A stretch of 64,000 nt of DNA, from positions 1 to 64,000 of the forward strand of contig NZ_BRCF01000005.1 of assembly GCF_023707985.1 (NCBI RefSeq), in the 5' to 3' direction. The stretch is from Sporosarcina sp. NCCP-2716. GTDB taxonomy: Bacteria; Bacillota; Bacilli; Bacillales_A; Planococcaceae. The notes beneath the pieces are model-generated. The model searched no databases. It worked only from the letters and a program-made list of their open reading frames with translations, and was not told where the DNA came from. The position numbers and the translations under genes are program-made. Within the stretch, counting starts at the first letter, position 1. Each line of letters begins with the position of its first letter. This document shows positions 54,100 through 63,899 of this stretch, one piece after another.

Positions 54100-55533
54100 G
54101 TGAGTTTGCAGGCATTCACGAAAGAGTATATGGCACAGCACGCAGCGTATTTCGAAGAAGTGAGCCGATTCATCTTTCATCATCCGGAAACACGTTTCGA
54201 AGAATATGAGTCTGCGAAGTATTTGGCGGACCAGTGCGAAGCGCATGGGTTCATCGTCGAGCGGGGGGTCGGCGGAATTGAAACCGCCTTCACGGCGACT
54301 TACGGGGAAGGGCATCCGGTCATCGGGTTTCTGGGGGAGTTCGATGCGCTGCCTGAACTGAGCCAGGAGCCTGGCAGCACGGAGGAAAAACGGTGGGACC
54401 GTCATATCGGCCACGGGTGCGGGCATAACCTGCTCGGAACCGGGGCGTTTGCAGCGGCGTGTGCAGCAAAAGCGTACATGGAGGCACACGACTTGCCCGG
54501 CACAGTGAAATTCTTCGGCTGCCCGGGGGAGGAGGGGGGCTCCGGCAAGACGTTCATGGTGCGGGAAGGGGTGTTCGACGGGACCGACCTCGCGCTCACC
54601 TGGCATCCGTCGCCGTCGAACAGCATCATGAGTGTCAGCACGCTTGCAAATATCCAAGTGTTCTACCGGTTCAAAGGCGTGCCATCACACGCCGCCAATT
54701 CGCCTCATCTGGGACGCAGTGCGCTCGATGCCGTCGAGCTCATGAATTCCGGCGTTCAGTATTTGCGCGAGCATATGCCCGATCAGGCGCGCATCCACTA
54801 TGCAATCACGAACACTGGGGGCTTTGCGCCGAACGTCGTCCAGGCGAATGCGGAAGTTCTCTATCTGATACGGGACGTCACGACGGAACGCGTCATGGCA
54901 TTGTTCGAGCGGGTGAACAAAGTGGCGCAGGGGGCTGCTCTCATGACGGAGACGGACGTCACGTTCGAGATCGACAAGGCGTGTTCGAACTACATCCCGA
55001 ACCGCGCGCTTGAGCGGATCCTGTATGACAGCCTGACGGAAATCGGCATCGAACCGCCGACGGAAGACGAAAAGCGGTACGCCCAGGGGATCTTCGAATC
55101 GATGTCGGAGGCGGAGCAGAAGGACTACCTCGGGGTGATGAAAGGATTCGGTTACGTCGGTGACGGATCCGAGTTCGCCGGCAAATACGTATCGGACTCC
55201 ATATCGCCGTATGAGATCCCCACAGAGATCCTGACCGCATCTACGGACGTGTCGGACGTGAGCTGGATCATGCCGACCGCACAGCTGTCGACATCGACTT
55301 CGGCGCTCGGCACGCCGCTCCATACGTGGCAGATGACGAGCCAGGGGATTTCATCGAACGCGCATAAGGGGATGCTGCGCGCCGGGGCGTCGATGGCTTT
55401 GACGGCGCTCAAGATCTTCGAGAACACGGACCTGCTGGCGCCGATCCGGGATGAATTCACGGCCTTCTCGCAGGAGAATCCGTACACGTGCCCGATTCCG
55501 GAGGACGTCAAGCCGTCGCCGCTCAGCAAGTAA
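54100..55533 (+). CDS. abgB: AbgB-like p-aminobenzoyl-glutamate hydrolase subunit (M20 family)
   Basis: A 477-residue M20 metallohydrolase. Motifs: GFLGEFDALPEL and GHGCGHNLLGTGAFAAA (metal site), CPGEEGGSGK, and a dimerisation domain after residue 190. The inserted WHPSPSN segment and the C-terminal STDVSDVSW are typical of AbgB. In E. coli AbgA and AbgB together cleave p-aminobenzoyl-glutamate, a folate breakdown product, and AbgT imports it; here all three are consecutive. The start is a GTG behind AAAGGGGGAAA. Confidence 0.85.
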   Translation: MSLQAFTKEYMAQHAAYFEEVSRFIFHHPETRFEEYESAKYLADQCEAHGFIVERGVGGIETAFTATYGEGHPVIGFLGEFDALPELSQEPGSTEEKRWDRHIGHGCGHNLLGTGAFAAACAAKAYMEAHDLPGTVKFFGCPGEEGGSGKTFMVREGVFDGTDLALTWHPSPSNSIMSVSTLANIQVFYRFKGVPSHAANSPHLGRSALDAVELMNSGVQYLREHMPDQARIHYAITNTGGFAPNVVQANAEVLYLIRDVTTERVMALFERVNKVAQGAALMTETDVTFEIDKACSNYIPNRALERILYDSLTEIGIEPPTEDEKRYAQGIFESMSEAEQKDYLGVMKGFGYVGDGSEFAGKYVSDSISPYEIPTEILTASTDVSDVSWIMPTAQLSTSTSALGTPLHTWQMTSQGISSNAHKGMLRAGASMALTALKIFENTDLLAPIRDEFTAFSQENPYTCPIPEDVKPSPLSK

Positions 55534-55553
55534 TCTGATTAGGGGGAATGGGT

Positions 55554-57077
55554 ATGGAAACTAAAACAGCAAACAGAGGGTTTTTCAACAAAATGCTGAA
55601 CGGCATCGAGCGCGTCGGGAACCGGCTGCCGGATCCGTTCATCCTGTTCGTCTTCCTGGCCGCAGCGGTCATGGTCGCTTCACTCATCTTCAGCCTGTTC
55701 GGCGCCCAAGTGAAACACCCGGGCACCGGTGAAACGCTGCCGATCAACAACCTGCTTTCAGGAGAAGGACTGCAGTACATCCTAGAATCAATGATCACGA
55801 ACTTCACCGGTTTCGCACCGCTCGGCATCGTCCTTGCGATGATGCTCGGTATCGGACTGACCGAAAAAGTCGGCCTGCTCGATTATGCCATCAAGAAAAC
55901 GATCCTGAAGTCGCCGGCATGGCTGCTGACATACGCTGTTGCATTTGTCGGAGTCATGGGGAACATCGCGTCGGACGCTGCGATGCTGCTCATCCCACCG
56001 CTCGCTGCAATGATCTTCTATAAGGTCGGACGGCATCCGCTCGCAGGTCTCGCGGTCGGCTACGCTTCCGCCGGCGCCGGTTTCACGGCGAACTTGTTCA
56101 TCGTCGGGACGGACGCCTTGCTTTCCGGGATTTCCACGGAAGCGGCTAAAATCGTCGATGATTCGATCGTCGTCACACCTGTCGACAACTGGTATTTCAA
56201 CATCGTTTCCGTTTTCATGCTCACATTGCTCGCCGGATTCATTACGACGAAATTCATCGAACCGCGTCTCGGGAAATATACCGGGGAAGCCGTCGACGTC
56301 GACATGGACGAGGACGATCCGCGTGCAGCGAAAGCGTTCCGCAACGCGGTGCTCGCGGGACTTGCGTACATCGCCATTCTCGTAATAGGTATCTTCTGGC
56401 CGGACAGTCCGCTGCGTAACGAAGACGGCAAGCTGATCCCTTCACCATTCATCTCAGGCATCGTGCCGATCATCCTGTTCCTGTTCCTCACCGTCGGAAT
56501 CGCGTACGGAATCACCGTCGGGAAGATCAAGAGCGGGAAAGACATCGCAGGCTATATGGCTGAAGCGATGAAAGATATGTCCGGATATATCGTCCTTATT
56601 TTCGCGATTTCGCAGTTCATCGCCTACTTCAACTGGTCGAATATCGGTACGTGGATCGCGGTCAACGGCGCAGAGTTCCTGGAATCGGTGAACTTCACCG
56701 GCATCGGACTGATCATTGCGTATATCATTTTTACTGCACTCATGAACTTCCTGATTACTTCCGGCTCCGCCAAGTGGGCGCTCGAAGCACCGATCTTTGT
56801 GCCGCTTTTCATGCAGCTGAATTACCACCCGGCGTTCACGCAAGTGGCGTACCGGATTGCGGATTCGTCGACGAATATCGTGACGCCGCTGCTGCCGTAC
56901 ATGGTCGTCGTGCTGACGTTCATGCAGAAATACGATAAGAAAGCGGGTATCGGCACGCTCATCTCCCTGATGCTGCCGTTCTCGATCTGCTTCCTGATCG
57001 CCTGGATTATACTGCTACTTGTATTCTTCTATGCAGGCATCCCGTTCGGACCGGGAATCACACCATTTTTGAAATAA
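55554..57077 (+). CDS. abgT: AbgT-family transporter
   Basis: A 507-residue membrane protein with about 12 helices. The N-terminal NGIERVGNRLPDPFILFVFL and the central VGYASAGAGFTANLFIVGTDALLSGIS are hallmark AbgT segments. AbgT imports p-aminobenzoyl-glutamate; some relatives export sulfonamides. The flanking abgB and abgA support import of the dipeptide-like substrate. ATG 55554 has AGGGGGAATG at good spacing; ATG 55548 is too close to it. Confidence 0.9.
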   Translation: METKTANRGFFNKMLNGIERVGNRLPDPFILFVFLAAAVMVASLIFSLFGAQVKHPGTGETLPINNLLSGEGLQYILESMITNFTGFAPLGIVLAMMLGIGLTEKVGLLDYAIKKTILKSPAWLLTYAVAFVGVMGNIASDAAMLLIPPLAAMIFYKVGRHPLAGLAVGYASAGAGFTANLFIVGTDALLSGISTEAAKIVDDSIVVTPVDNWYFNIVSVFMLTLLAGFITTKFIEPRLGKYTGEAVDVDMDEDDPRAAKAFRNAVLAGLAYIAILVIGIFWPDSPLRNEDGKLIPSPFISGIVPIILFLFLTVGIAYGITVGKIKSGKDIAGYMAEAMKDMSGYIVLIFAISQFIAYFNWSNIGTWIAVNGAEFLESVNFTGIGLIIAYIIFTALMNFLITSGSAKWALEAPIFVPLFMQLNYHPAFTQVAYRIADSSTNIVTPLLPYMVVVLTFMQKYDKKAGIGTLISLMLPFSICFLIAWIILLLVFFYAGIPFGPGITPFLK

Positions 57078-57095
57078 ACAGTAGGAGGCCATCCG

Positions 57096-58382
57096 ATGAG
57101 CTATCCATTGGAAGAAAAGTTGAAACAGTGGCGGCGTGACCTGCACCGCCATCCGGAACAGGGATTCCTCGAGATGCGGACGGCTTCGAAAGTGGCGGCT
57201 GAACTGACACGTCTCGGCTTTGCCGTCCGCCTCGGAGAGGAAGTGATGATGGCGGACGAACGGATGGGTGTCCCGCCGCAGCGTATGCTTGACGCGCACG
57301 CAGACTGGGCGCTCGAACACGGGGCGGATCAGGAGTTCCTGCCTCGGCTGATGAACGGCTTCACCGCTGTAACGGCCGAATGGGACACCGGGAGGCCGGG
57401 GCCGGTCACTATCTTCCGGGTCGATATGGACGCGCTGCCGATCCGGGAATCGGATGATGCGGATCATGTGCCGAGAAAGCTCGGCTTCCGGTCGGTCAAC
57501 GACGGTTCCATGCATGCGTGCGGGCACGATGCCCACACATCGATCGGTATCGGCCTCGCGACGCGCATTGCAGAGGATCCGGACGCTTTCAACGGAACGA
57601 TCCGCATCCTGTTCCAGCCGGCAGAAGAAGGGACCCGTGGCGCGAAGTCGATGATGGCAGCTGGCGTCGTGGACGATGCCGACTTCTTCATCGCATCGCA
57701 CGTCGGAACAGGGGTCCCGCACGGCGAATTCGTCGCTGCGGCGAACGGTTTCATGGCGACGACGAAGATGGACGTCACGTTCCGAGGCCGGGCATCACAT
57801 GCGGGCGCCCAGCCGGAAGAAGGGAGGAATGCCCTGCTCGCAGCCGCCAACGCCGTCGTCAACCTGCATGCGATTTCGCGGCATTCCGGAGGCACCTCCC
57901 GCGTGAACGTCGGTGAGCTGCATGGCGGCTCAGGACGCAACGTCATTGCGGATTCCGCTTCCCTGAAGCTCGAAACGCGCGGAGAGACTTCAGAAGTGAA
58001 CGGCTACATGCGCGAACAGGCGGAAGCCGTCATCCGCGGTGCTGCGATGATGGCAGGTGCTGACTGCACGATCAACGTTGTCGGCGAAGCGATCAGCTGT
58101 AAATGCTCTGAAGGGCTCGCCGCCATGCTTGGCGCCGTCGCCGGGGAATCCCCGGGCATCCGCAGAGTGCACAAAGCCGATAATGCATCCGCCGGCTCCG
58201 AAGACGCGACATACTTCATGGAGCGGGTGAAGGAAAAGGGCGGCCAGGCGACGTACTGCATCTTCGGTACGGAACTCGCGGCCGGTCACCATAACGAACG
58301 GTTCGATATCCACGAAGACACGCTGCTCACCGCGGTGAATGTCCTCTACGGAACCGCGCTCGCGCTGAACGGCCGAGACTGA
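57096..58382 (+). CDS. abgA: AbgA-like p-aminobenzoyl-glutamate hydrolase subunit (M20 family)
   Basis: A 428-residue M20 amidohydrolase, partner of the AbgB-like protein. Metal-site motifs FRVDMDALPI, MHACGHDAHTSIGIGL and FQPAEEGTRGAKSMM are intact; an insert of about 50 residues near residue 60 separates the N-terminal LHRHPEQGF from the catalytic core, as in AbgA. Separated from abgT by 18 bases with AGTAGGAGG, so the three form one operon ending in a terminator. Confidence 0.87.
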   Translation: MSYPLEEKLKQWRRDLHRHPEQGFLEMRTASKVAAELTRLGFAVRLGEEVMMADERMGVPPQRMLDAHADWALEHGADQEFLPRLMNGFTAVTAEWDTGRPGPVTIFRVDMDALPIRESDDADHVPRKLGFRSVNDGSMHACGHDAHTSIGIGLATRIAEDPDAFNGTIRILFQPAEEGTRGAKSMMAAGVVDDADFFIASHVGTGVPHGEFVAAANGFMATTKMDVTFRGRASHAGAQPEEGRNALLAAANAVVNLHAISRHSGGTSRVNVGELHGGSGRNVIADSASLKLETRGETSEVNGYMREQAEAVIRGAAMMAGADCTINVVGEAISCKCSEGLAAMLGAVAGESPGIRRVHKADNASAGSEDATYFMERVKEKGGQATYCIFGTELAAGHHNERFDIHEDTLLTAVNVLYGTALALNGRD

Positions 58383-58384
58383 AG

Positions 58385-58413
58385 CATCCCCGGCCGGGCG
58401 CCGGGGATTTTTT
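58385..58413 (+). terminator. Terminator of the abg operon
   Basis: ATCCCCGGC pairs with GCCGGGGAT over CGGGC, then TTTTTT. Confidence 0.85.
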
Positions 58414-58432
58414 CGGTGCCTGCCTTTTTTCC

Positions 58433-58552
58433 GGTACCTGTGCGTCACACAACTTGGAAACTATTCGGAATCGTGTCCGTTTGCCGATTAACTCCGCCAA
58501 CTGGCCGATAACCGCTGCGATCTGGCCGATTTATCACCACAACTGGCCGATT
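58433..58552 (-). repeat. Composite element: half head plus four-unit 21-bp array
   Basis: Starts GGTACCTGTGCGTCACACAA, inner stem AACTATTC / GAATCGTG-like, then CCGAT cores at 58484, 58505, 58526 and 58547 (21-base steps). The distance from GGTACC to the first core is 51 bases, as at 53768. A degenerate GGTGCCTG duplicates the head edge just before it (58416). In the Ile-Gly frame a TGA occurs, so it is not coding. Confidence 0.9.
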
Positions 58553-58679
58553 TCCCGCGAAATCCCCCTACGCACCAGCCGAACTCCCTTCCATCCATGC
58601 TCTTTCTGGCGTCTGCGGGCATTGTTCAAGTACACTGGAAATATAGTAATGAAAGAACACGTGATCAGGAGGTGTGTCG

Positions 58680-59378
58680 ATGGATTTTTGGCTGGAAGTG
58701 GAAATGCTGACGAAACTGAGCATATCAGCAGTGCTTGGTTTAATCATCGGGCTGGAACGGGAATTGAAAAGGAAACCGCTCGGACTGAAAACGAGCCTCG
58801 TCATCAGCATTGTCAGCTGCCTGTTGACCATCGTGTCGATCGAATCCGCGTATTCATTCCCGGACAGCGCGAGCGGCGTCAAAATCCAGATGGACCCGCT
58901 CCGTCTCGCGGCACAGATCGTCTCGGGCATCGGGTTCCTCGGCGCCGGTGTGATCTTGCGGCGCGGCAACGAACAGATCTCCGGGCTGACAACAGCGGCG
59001 ATGATCTGGGGAGCGGCGGGAATCGGGATCGCTGTCGGCGCCGGCTTTTTCGCAGAAGCGATCTTCGGCGTGCTGCTGCTCATCCTGAGTGTCGAACTCG
59101 TCCCCCATTTCGTCATCAAGTACGGACCGAAACGGCTGCGCCGGGAAGAGATGATCCTGCGCATCAAGGTCGTCGACGAAGCCAGTATCGAATTGGTGCT
59201 CGCTGAATTGAAAGAGCAGCGCTTCTATATTTTCCAATCACGCATCAAAGACTTGGACACCGAGCACATGCTCCTGCTGGAGATCAAAGCCCGGGTGCCG
59301 GCGAACCGCCCGATCCCCGAAGTCTACAAAGCGATCAAACAGATCAACCATGTTCATACCGTGGAAGTCATCGGATGA
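58680..59378 (+). CDS. MgtC/SapB-family membrane protein
   Basis: A 232-residue protein with four or five N-terminal helices (LGLIIGLERELKRKPLGLKT, then GIGFLGAGVILRRG with the family motif) and a C-terminal ACT-like cytoplasmic domain (about residues 155-232). MgtC proteins help growth in low Mg and modulate the F-ATPase or K transport; the exact role here is open. ATG 58680 follows AGGAGG at 7 bases. Confidence 0.87.
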   Translation: MDFWLEVEMLTKLSISAVLGLIIGLERELKRKPLGLKTSLVISIVSCLLTIVSIESAYSFPDSASGVKIQMDPLRLAAQIVSGIGFLGAGVILRRGNEQISGLTTAAMIWGAAGIGIAVGAGFFAEAIFGVLLLILSVELVPHFVIKYGPKRLRREEMILRIKVVDEASIELVLAELKEQRFYIFQSRIKDLDTEHMLLLEIKARVPANRPIPEVYKAIKQINHVHTVEVIG

Positions 59379-59430
59379 CGGCAGACCGTCTGGCAAACCG
59401 ATGAATCGGCTATAAAGGAGAGACTAGACG

Positions 59431-61086
59431 ATGACCTCATTTTCTAATGAAGACCGGGAACGCCTGCTCAACCGAATATCAGGGACCTCATATGACCTCG
59501 TCATTATCGGAGGGGGCATCACCGGAACCGGCATCGCGCTTGACGCCGCTTCCCGCGGATTGAAGACGCTGCTAGTCGAGATGCAGGATTTCGCAGCGGG
59601 CACGTCCAGCCGCTCGACGAAACTCGTGCATGGCGGGCTCAGATATCTAAAGCAATTCGAAGTGAAACTGGTTGCGGAAGTCGGCAGGGAGCGTGCGATC
59701 GTCTATCGGAACGCGCCGCACGTCACCCACCCGGAATGGATGCTGCTGCCGTTCTACAAAGACGGGACATTCGGCCAGCTGTCCACCGCGGCCGGCCTGC
59801 AGCTCTACGATTTCCTGGCCGGCGTGAAAAAATCGGAACGGCGTACGATGCTCTCAAGGGAAGAAGTGATCGAGCACGAACCGCTGCTGAACCGGGACGG
59901 TCTGGTCGGCGGCGGGGAGTATGTCGAATACCGGACGGACGATGCCCGGCTGACGATGGAAGTTGCCAAAAAAGCGCGTGAGCAGGGGGCCGATCTGCTG
60001 AATTATACAAAAGTCACCGGCTTCCTGCGGAATGAACGCGGCCCGCTGAACGGCGTGGCGCTGACGGACGTACTGACCGGCAGGCAGTACGAAACGGGCG
60101 GCACGGTGATCGTCAACGCCGCCGGGCCGTGGGTCGAACAGGTGATGAAACTCGAACCGACCGCAGGGACAGGAAGCCGGCTGCTGCTGACGAAAGGGGT
60201 ACATCTCGTATTCGACAGGTCGGTGCTGCCGCTGCATCAGCCGATCTACTTCGACGCGCCGGACGGCAGGATGATCTTCGCCATCCCCCGCAATGAAAAA
60301 ACGTATGTCGGCACGACGGATACGGTGTTCGATGAAGACATCAAGCACCCCGGCGTGACGCTTGAGGACAAGCAGTATCTGCTGCGGGCGATCACAAAAA
60401 TGTTCCCGGAAGCGTTCATCGGCATGCGCGATATCGAGTCGACATGGTCGGGCGTCCGGCCGCTCATCCGGCAGGAAGGCAAGGGGCCATCGGAGATCTC
60501 ACGGAAAGACGAAGTGTGGGAATCGGACAGCGGCCTCCTGTCGATCGCGGGCGGCAAACTGACAGGCTACCGGAAGATGGCGCAGGAGATCACCGACATG
60601 GTCGTGCGGAAGCTGAAGCCATACGGCATCGAAGCGGGCCCATGCATAACGAAGGATCTCCCGCTGTCCGGCGGCGATTTCAGCCGTCCGAGTGAGTACC
60701 CGGCGTACGTCGAGGACCGGGCACACGAACTGACGAAACTCGGCCTGTCCTACCAGGATGGGCTCAATATCGCTTCCATGTATGGCACGAATACGAACCA
60801 GGTCGCGGAACTCATCAGCCGCGTCAAACCGTCAGCGGATCTCCCGCTCGCGATCCGGCTGACGCTGCAGTATGCGATCGACTTCGAGATGGCGATGACG
60901 CCGTCCGATTACTTCATCCGCCGGACAGGCGCCCTGTTCTTCGACATCCGGTGGGCGGAACGATGGAAAGAAAAGGTCACAGACTACATGGCGGATGAAT
61001 TCAAGTGGACGGCAGAACAGAAGGAACGGCACGCACGCGACCTGGATACAGCGATCGCAGAAGCGAAAGGCACCGTGTCCGGCTGA
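59431..61086 (+). CDS. glpD: Aerobic glycerol-3-phosphate dehydrogenase
   Basis: FAD-dependent, membrane-associated oxidation of glycerol 3-phosphate to dihydroxyacetone phosphate with electrons to the quinone pool. 551 residues, as in Bacillus GlpD. N-terminal FAD motif VIIGGGITGTGIALDAASRG, then GTSSRSTKLVHGGLRYL, and the C-terminal DAO_C domain. AAAGGAGAG site. It stands alone after the MgtC gene (52-base gap containing the small palindrome CCGATGAATCGG); no glpF or glpK is in view. Confidence 0.95.
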   Translation: MTSFSNEDRERLLNRISGTSYDLVIIGGGITGTGIALDAASRGLKTLLVEMQDFAAGTSSRSTKLVHGGLRYLKQFEVKLVAEVGRERAIVYRNAPHVTHPEWMLLPFYKDGTFGQLSTAAGLQLYDFLAGVKKSERRTMLSREEVIEHEPLLNRDGLVGGGEYVEYRTDDARLTMEVAKKAREQGADLLNYTKVTGFLRNERGPLNGVALTDVLTGRQYETGGTVIVNAAGPWVEQVMKLEPTAGTGSRLLLTKGVHLVFDRSVLPLHQPIYFDAPDGRMIFAIPRNEKTYVGTTDTVFDEDIKHPGVTLEDKQYLLRAITKMFPEAFIGMRDIESTWSGVRPLIRQEGKGPSEISRKDEVWESDSGLLSIAGGKLTGYRKMAQEITDMVVRKLKPYGIEAGPCITKDLPLSGGDFSRPSEYPAYVEDRAHELTKLGLSYQDGLNIASMYGTNTNQVAELISRVKPSADLPLAIRLTLQYAIDFEMAMTPSDYFIRRTGALFFDIRWAERWKEKVTDYMADEFKWTAEQKERHARDLDTAIAEAKGTVSG

Positions 61087-61120
61087 AGGGGACATCAGGC
61101 TGATTAAGGAGGGAGTAATC

Positions 61121-61510
61121 ATGGATACGTATGTGAAAACGACGGATAAAACGAGGGAAGAAGCGGTCGGAGCGCTGGAAGCTGCATTGAAAGAAGCGAA
61201 ATTCGGTGTCCTCTGGAACTTTGACATGAGCGCGACGCTGGAGTCAAAAGGGATCCAGCCGCCGGCGCCGTACACCATACTCGAAGTGTGCAAACCGTCC
61301 ATTGCCGAACAGGTGCTGAGCGAGGAACTGACGGCCGGTTCGTTCCTGCCGTGCAAGATCGCCGTGTTCGAGAAGGACGGGCGCGCCACGATCAGCATGC
61401 CGCTGCCGACGAAACTGCTGGCAGGGTTCGGCAATCAGCGGATGGACCAGATCGCTGCAGAAGCGGAGCAGCAGCTGAAAGCGTGCATAGACCAGGTCGC
61501 TGGCTCATAA
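61121..61510 (+). CDS. DUF302 protein
   Basis: A 129-residue single-domain DUF302 protein (TTDKTREEAVGALEAALKEAKFGVLW at the N-terminus; YTILEVCKP; PCKIAVFEKDG). Structures of this family show a small alpha/beta fold; activity is unknown. AAGGAGGG site before the ATG, 34 bases after glpD, so probably co-transcribed. Confidence 0.8.
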   Translation: MDTYVKTTDKTREEAVGALEAALKEAKFGVLWNFDMSATLESKGIQPPAPYTILEVCKPSIAEQVLSEELTAGSFLPCKIAVFEKDGRATISMPLPTKLLAGFGNQRMDQIAAEAEQQLKACIDQVAGS

Positions 61511-61554
61511 GCGGATGGATGACAAACGCATCATAATACTATGGAAAACGCCAT

Positions 61555-61592
61555 GCACTGACGGGTCCGCCCCGATGTCTGGCGTTTTTTTA
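61555..61592 (+). terminator. Terminator of the glpD-DUF302 unit
   Basis: AAAACGCCA pairs with TGGCGTTTT; inner GCGGG-type pairing; T-run at the end. Confidence 0.75.
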
Positions 61593-61644
61593 ATGTCGAG
61601 GGACATGCGGCTCCATCGCCTTGAGAATCGATGGAGCAGTCCAG

Positions 61645-61736
61645 TTGACAGATAGGAATCCGCCATGTAATATACGTAGCAGGGTATACAAACCCGTTTT
61701 ATTTTTAATTAAAATTATACCCCTAAGGGTAATTTT
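61645..61736 (+). promoter_or_regulatory. Strong promoter and CsoR/CstR-like operator of the sulfur operon
   Basis: TTGACA (61645-61650), 17 bases, TAATAT (61668-61673). Just downstream lie AGGGTATACAAACCC (61681-61695) and AATTATACCCCTAAGGGTAATT (in part, 61713-61734), whose ACCC-N4-GGGT core matches the operator style of CsoR-family persulfide or metal sensors. Confidence 0.65.
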
Positions 61737-61751
61737 GAAAGGATGATCTCC

Positions 61752-62048
61752 ATGAAAGAGATTTCTGCGGAAGAAGTGGCACAGCTAGTGGCAGACAAGG
61801 TGGCTCCAGCGATCATCGACGTACGCGAAACAGAGGAACTGGAAAGCGGCAGGATCCCGGGAGTCATCCATATCCCGCTAGGCCTGCTCGAGTTCCGTCT
61901 GCAGGATTTGGACAAGAAGACCCCTTACATCGTCGTCTGCCGTTCCGGCGGCAGAAGCGGCAGGGCGGTCCAGCTGCTGGAAGAGCGCGGTTACACGGCG
62001 ACCAATATGATCGGCGGCATGCTCGAGTGGACAGGCCCCGTCGAATGA
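61752..62048 (+). CDS. Single-domain rhodanese
   Basis: A 98-residue sulfurtransferase with the active-site loop CRSGGRSGRA (Cys66 region) and the typical IDVRETEELESGRIPGVIHIPLG N-terminal motif. It would carry sulfane sulfur as a Cys persulfide. First gene of a five-gene operon for reactive sulfur; a CsoR/CstR-like operator precedes it. ATG 61752 suits the AAAGG site; ATG 61743 is too close. Confidence 0.88.
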   Translation: MKEISAEEVAQLVADKVAPAIIDVRETEELESGRIPGVIHIPLGLLEFRLQDLDKKTPYIVVCRSGGRSGRAVQLLEERGYTATNMIGGMLEWTGPVE

Positions 62049-62104
62049 CGCTGGCCATCTTTATCAAATAAAAACAAAACAGCTTAGGGAATGAGGAAAC
62101 CAAC

Positions 62105-62500
62105 ATGACAAACCGAACAGCGATCATCGCATCGAACGGCGGTATTTTCGACGCCTACAAAGTCTTCAACATTGCGACAGCTGCCGCAGCAAGTGAACAC
62201 GAAGTGGCGATCTTCTTCACATTCGAAGGGCTGAACCTGATCCACCGAGAAGCGTCGCAGCAATTGCCGCTGCCTGAAGGGAAAGAGCATTTTGCAGAAG
62301 GATTCCGCCAAGCGAACGTCCCGGCTATTCCGGAGTTGATCGGCATGGCGCAGGAACTCGGCGTGCAGTTCATCGCCTGTCAGATGACGATGGACGTGAT
62401 GGGACTTGCGGAAACCGATTTCGTCGATGGCATCAGCGTCGGCGGAGCTGTCACGTTCCTCGAATTCGCGAAGGAAGCGGACGTCACGCTGACGTTTTAA
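62105..62500 (+). CDS. DsrE/DsrF-like protein
   Basis: A 131-residue DsrE-family protein. Conserved GGIFDAYKVFNIATAAAA and the sulfur-carrying Cys in FIACQMTMDVMGL (about residue 97). Such proteins pass sulfane sulfur between rhodanese and TusA-type carriers, both of which are encoded here. Confidence 0.85.
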   Translation: MTNRTAIIASNGGIFDAYKVFNIATAAAASEHEVAIFFTFEGLNLIHREASQQLPLPEGKEHFAEGFRQANVPAIPELIGMAQELGVQFIACQMTMDVMGLAETDFVDGISVGGAVTFLEFAKEADVTLTF

Positions 62501-62521
62501 CCAATAGGAAGGAGCATGGAC

Positions 62522-63643
62522 ATGACAGTACGGATCATGACACCCGCAGAAGCGGCACAATACAGTATTGATAAGAAACCGCTGTTCATCCTCGATGTGC
62601 GGACGGAAGACGCATTTGCGGATTGGAAGCTGGAAGGCGGCTCATTCAGCTACTTGAACGTCCCGTATTTCGACCTGCTGGACGGGGTCGAAGGAATCGC
62701 GGATCAGCTGCCGGACGACCGGGACATCCTCGTCGTCTGTGCAAAGGAAGGATCGTCCGAAATGGTGGCGGACATGCTGTCGGAAGCCGGCATCGGCGCG
62801 GCCTATCTTAAAGGCGGTATGCAGGCGTGGAGTGACTATTTGCGGCCTGTGAAGATTGCGGAACTCGAAAGCGGCGGTGAATTATACCAGTTCGTCCGGC
62901 TCGGCAAAGGATGCCTGTCGTACATGGTGATCGATCAGGGACAGGCTGCAGTCATCGATGCGACGCGGATGGCGGATGTGTTCCTTGCGTTCGCAGCTGA
63001 AAAAGAGGCCGTCATCACGCATGTTTTCGACACTCACCTGCACGCCGATCATATATCCGGCGGACGAGCGATCGCGGCTGCGGCCGGCGCGGCGTATTAT
63101 TTGCCGGCCCGGGATGCGGCGGAAGTCGTGTTCCCGTTCCGCGATTTGACGGACGGTCTTCGCGTCACGATTGGCAAGACGGGCGTCGAAGCGCTGTCGT
63201 CGCCAGGCCATACGAGCGGTTCCACGTCGTTCATCGTCGGCGACCGCTATTTGCTGACAGGCGATATCCTGTTCATCGACTCGATCGGCCGGCCGGACCT
63301 CGCCGGACTGGCGGAAGACTGGGCGGGGGACTTGCGGAAGACGCTGTACTCTCGCTACGGTGCGCTTTCCGGTAATCTGACCGTGCTGCCGGCTCACTTC
63401 ATGGAGATGGACGAAGTGAATGAGGACGGCAGTGTCGCAGCACCGCTCAAGACGCTGTTTGCGCAAAACCATGGACTTAACGTCGCGGATGAAACCGAAT
63501 TCCGGTCCCTCGTCACGGAAAACCTGCCGCCACAGCCGAACGCGTACCAGGAGATCCGCAAGACGAACATGGGCATCCTGACGCCCGCTGCGGACGAACA
63601 GTCTGAAATGGAAATCGGCCCGAACCGCTGTGCCGTCAAGTGA
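62522..63643 (+). CDS. Rhodanese-metallo-beta-lactamase fusion (persulfide dioxygenase-like)
   Basis: A 373-residue two-domain enzyme. N-terminal rhodanese (about 1-105; Cys in [11 protein letters not shown]) and C-terminal MBL fold with [21 protein letters not shown] and LLTGDILF, the metal ligands of the ETHE1/persulfide dioxygenase and hydroxyacylglutathione hydrolase group. The order is rhodanese then MBL; in staphylococcal CstB the MBL part comes first. Expected to oxidise a thiol persulfide to sulfite. ATG 62522 fits GGAAGGAG. Confidence 0.85.
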   Translation: MTVRIMTPAEAAQYSIDKKPLFILDVRTEDAFADWKLEGGSFSYLNVPYFDLLDGVEGIADQLPDDRDILVVCAKEGSSEMVADMLSEAGIGAAYLKGGMQAWSDYLRPVKIAELESGGELYQFVRLGKGCLSYMVIDQGQAAVIDATRMADVFLAFAAEKEAVITHVFDTHLHADHISGGRAIAAAAGAAYYLPARDAAEVVFPFRDLTDGLRVTIGKTGVEALSSPGHTSGSTSFIVGDRYLLTGDILFIDSIGRPDLAGLAEDWAGDLRKTLYSRYGALSGNLTVLPAHFMEMDEVNEDGSVAAPLKTLFAQNHGLNVADETEFRSLVTENLPPQPNAYQEIRKTNMGILTPAADEQSEMEIGPNRCAVK

Positions 63644-63671
63644 ATTCATTGGATAAAAGGAGAGAGTTGAA

Positions 63672-63899
63672 ATGAAAGCAGATCACTATTTGGACGCAAT
63701 CGGCCTGTCATGCCCGATGCCGATCGTCAAAACAAGAAATGCGATGAAAGAAGCGGAAACAGGAGAGATCCTGGAAGTGAAAACGACGGACAAAGGGGCG
63801 AAAGCCGACCTGACCGCGTGGGCGAAGTCCGGCGGCCATGAGCTGCTGGAGCAGACGGAAGACGAAGGGGTCTTCACGTTCTTCATCCGCAAAGGGTGA
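63672..63899 (+). CDS. TusA-like sulfur carrier
   Basis: A 75-residue TusA/SirA-family protein with the conserved CPMPIVKT motif (Cys14) that holds a persulfide. AGGAGAG site before the ATG. Functions between the rhodanese/DsrE proteins and an acceptor; fourth gene of the sulfur operon. Confidence 0.9.
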   Translation: MKADHYLDAIGLSCPMPIVKTRNAMKEAETGEILEVKTTDKGAKADLTAWAKSGGHELLEQTEDEGVFTFFIRKG

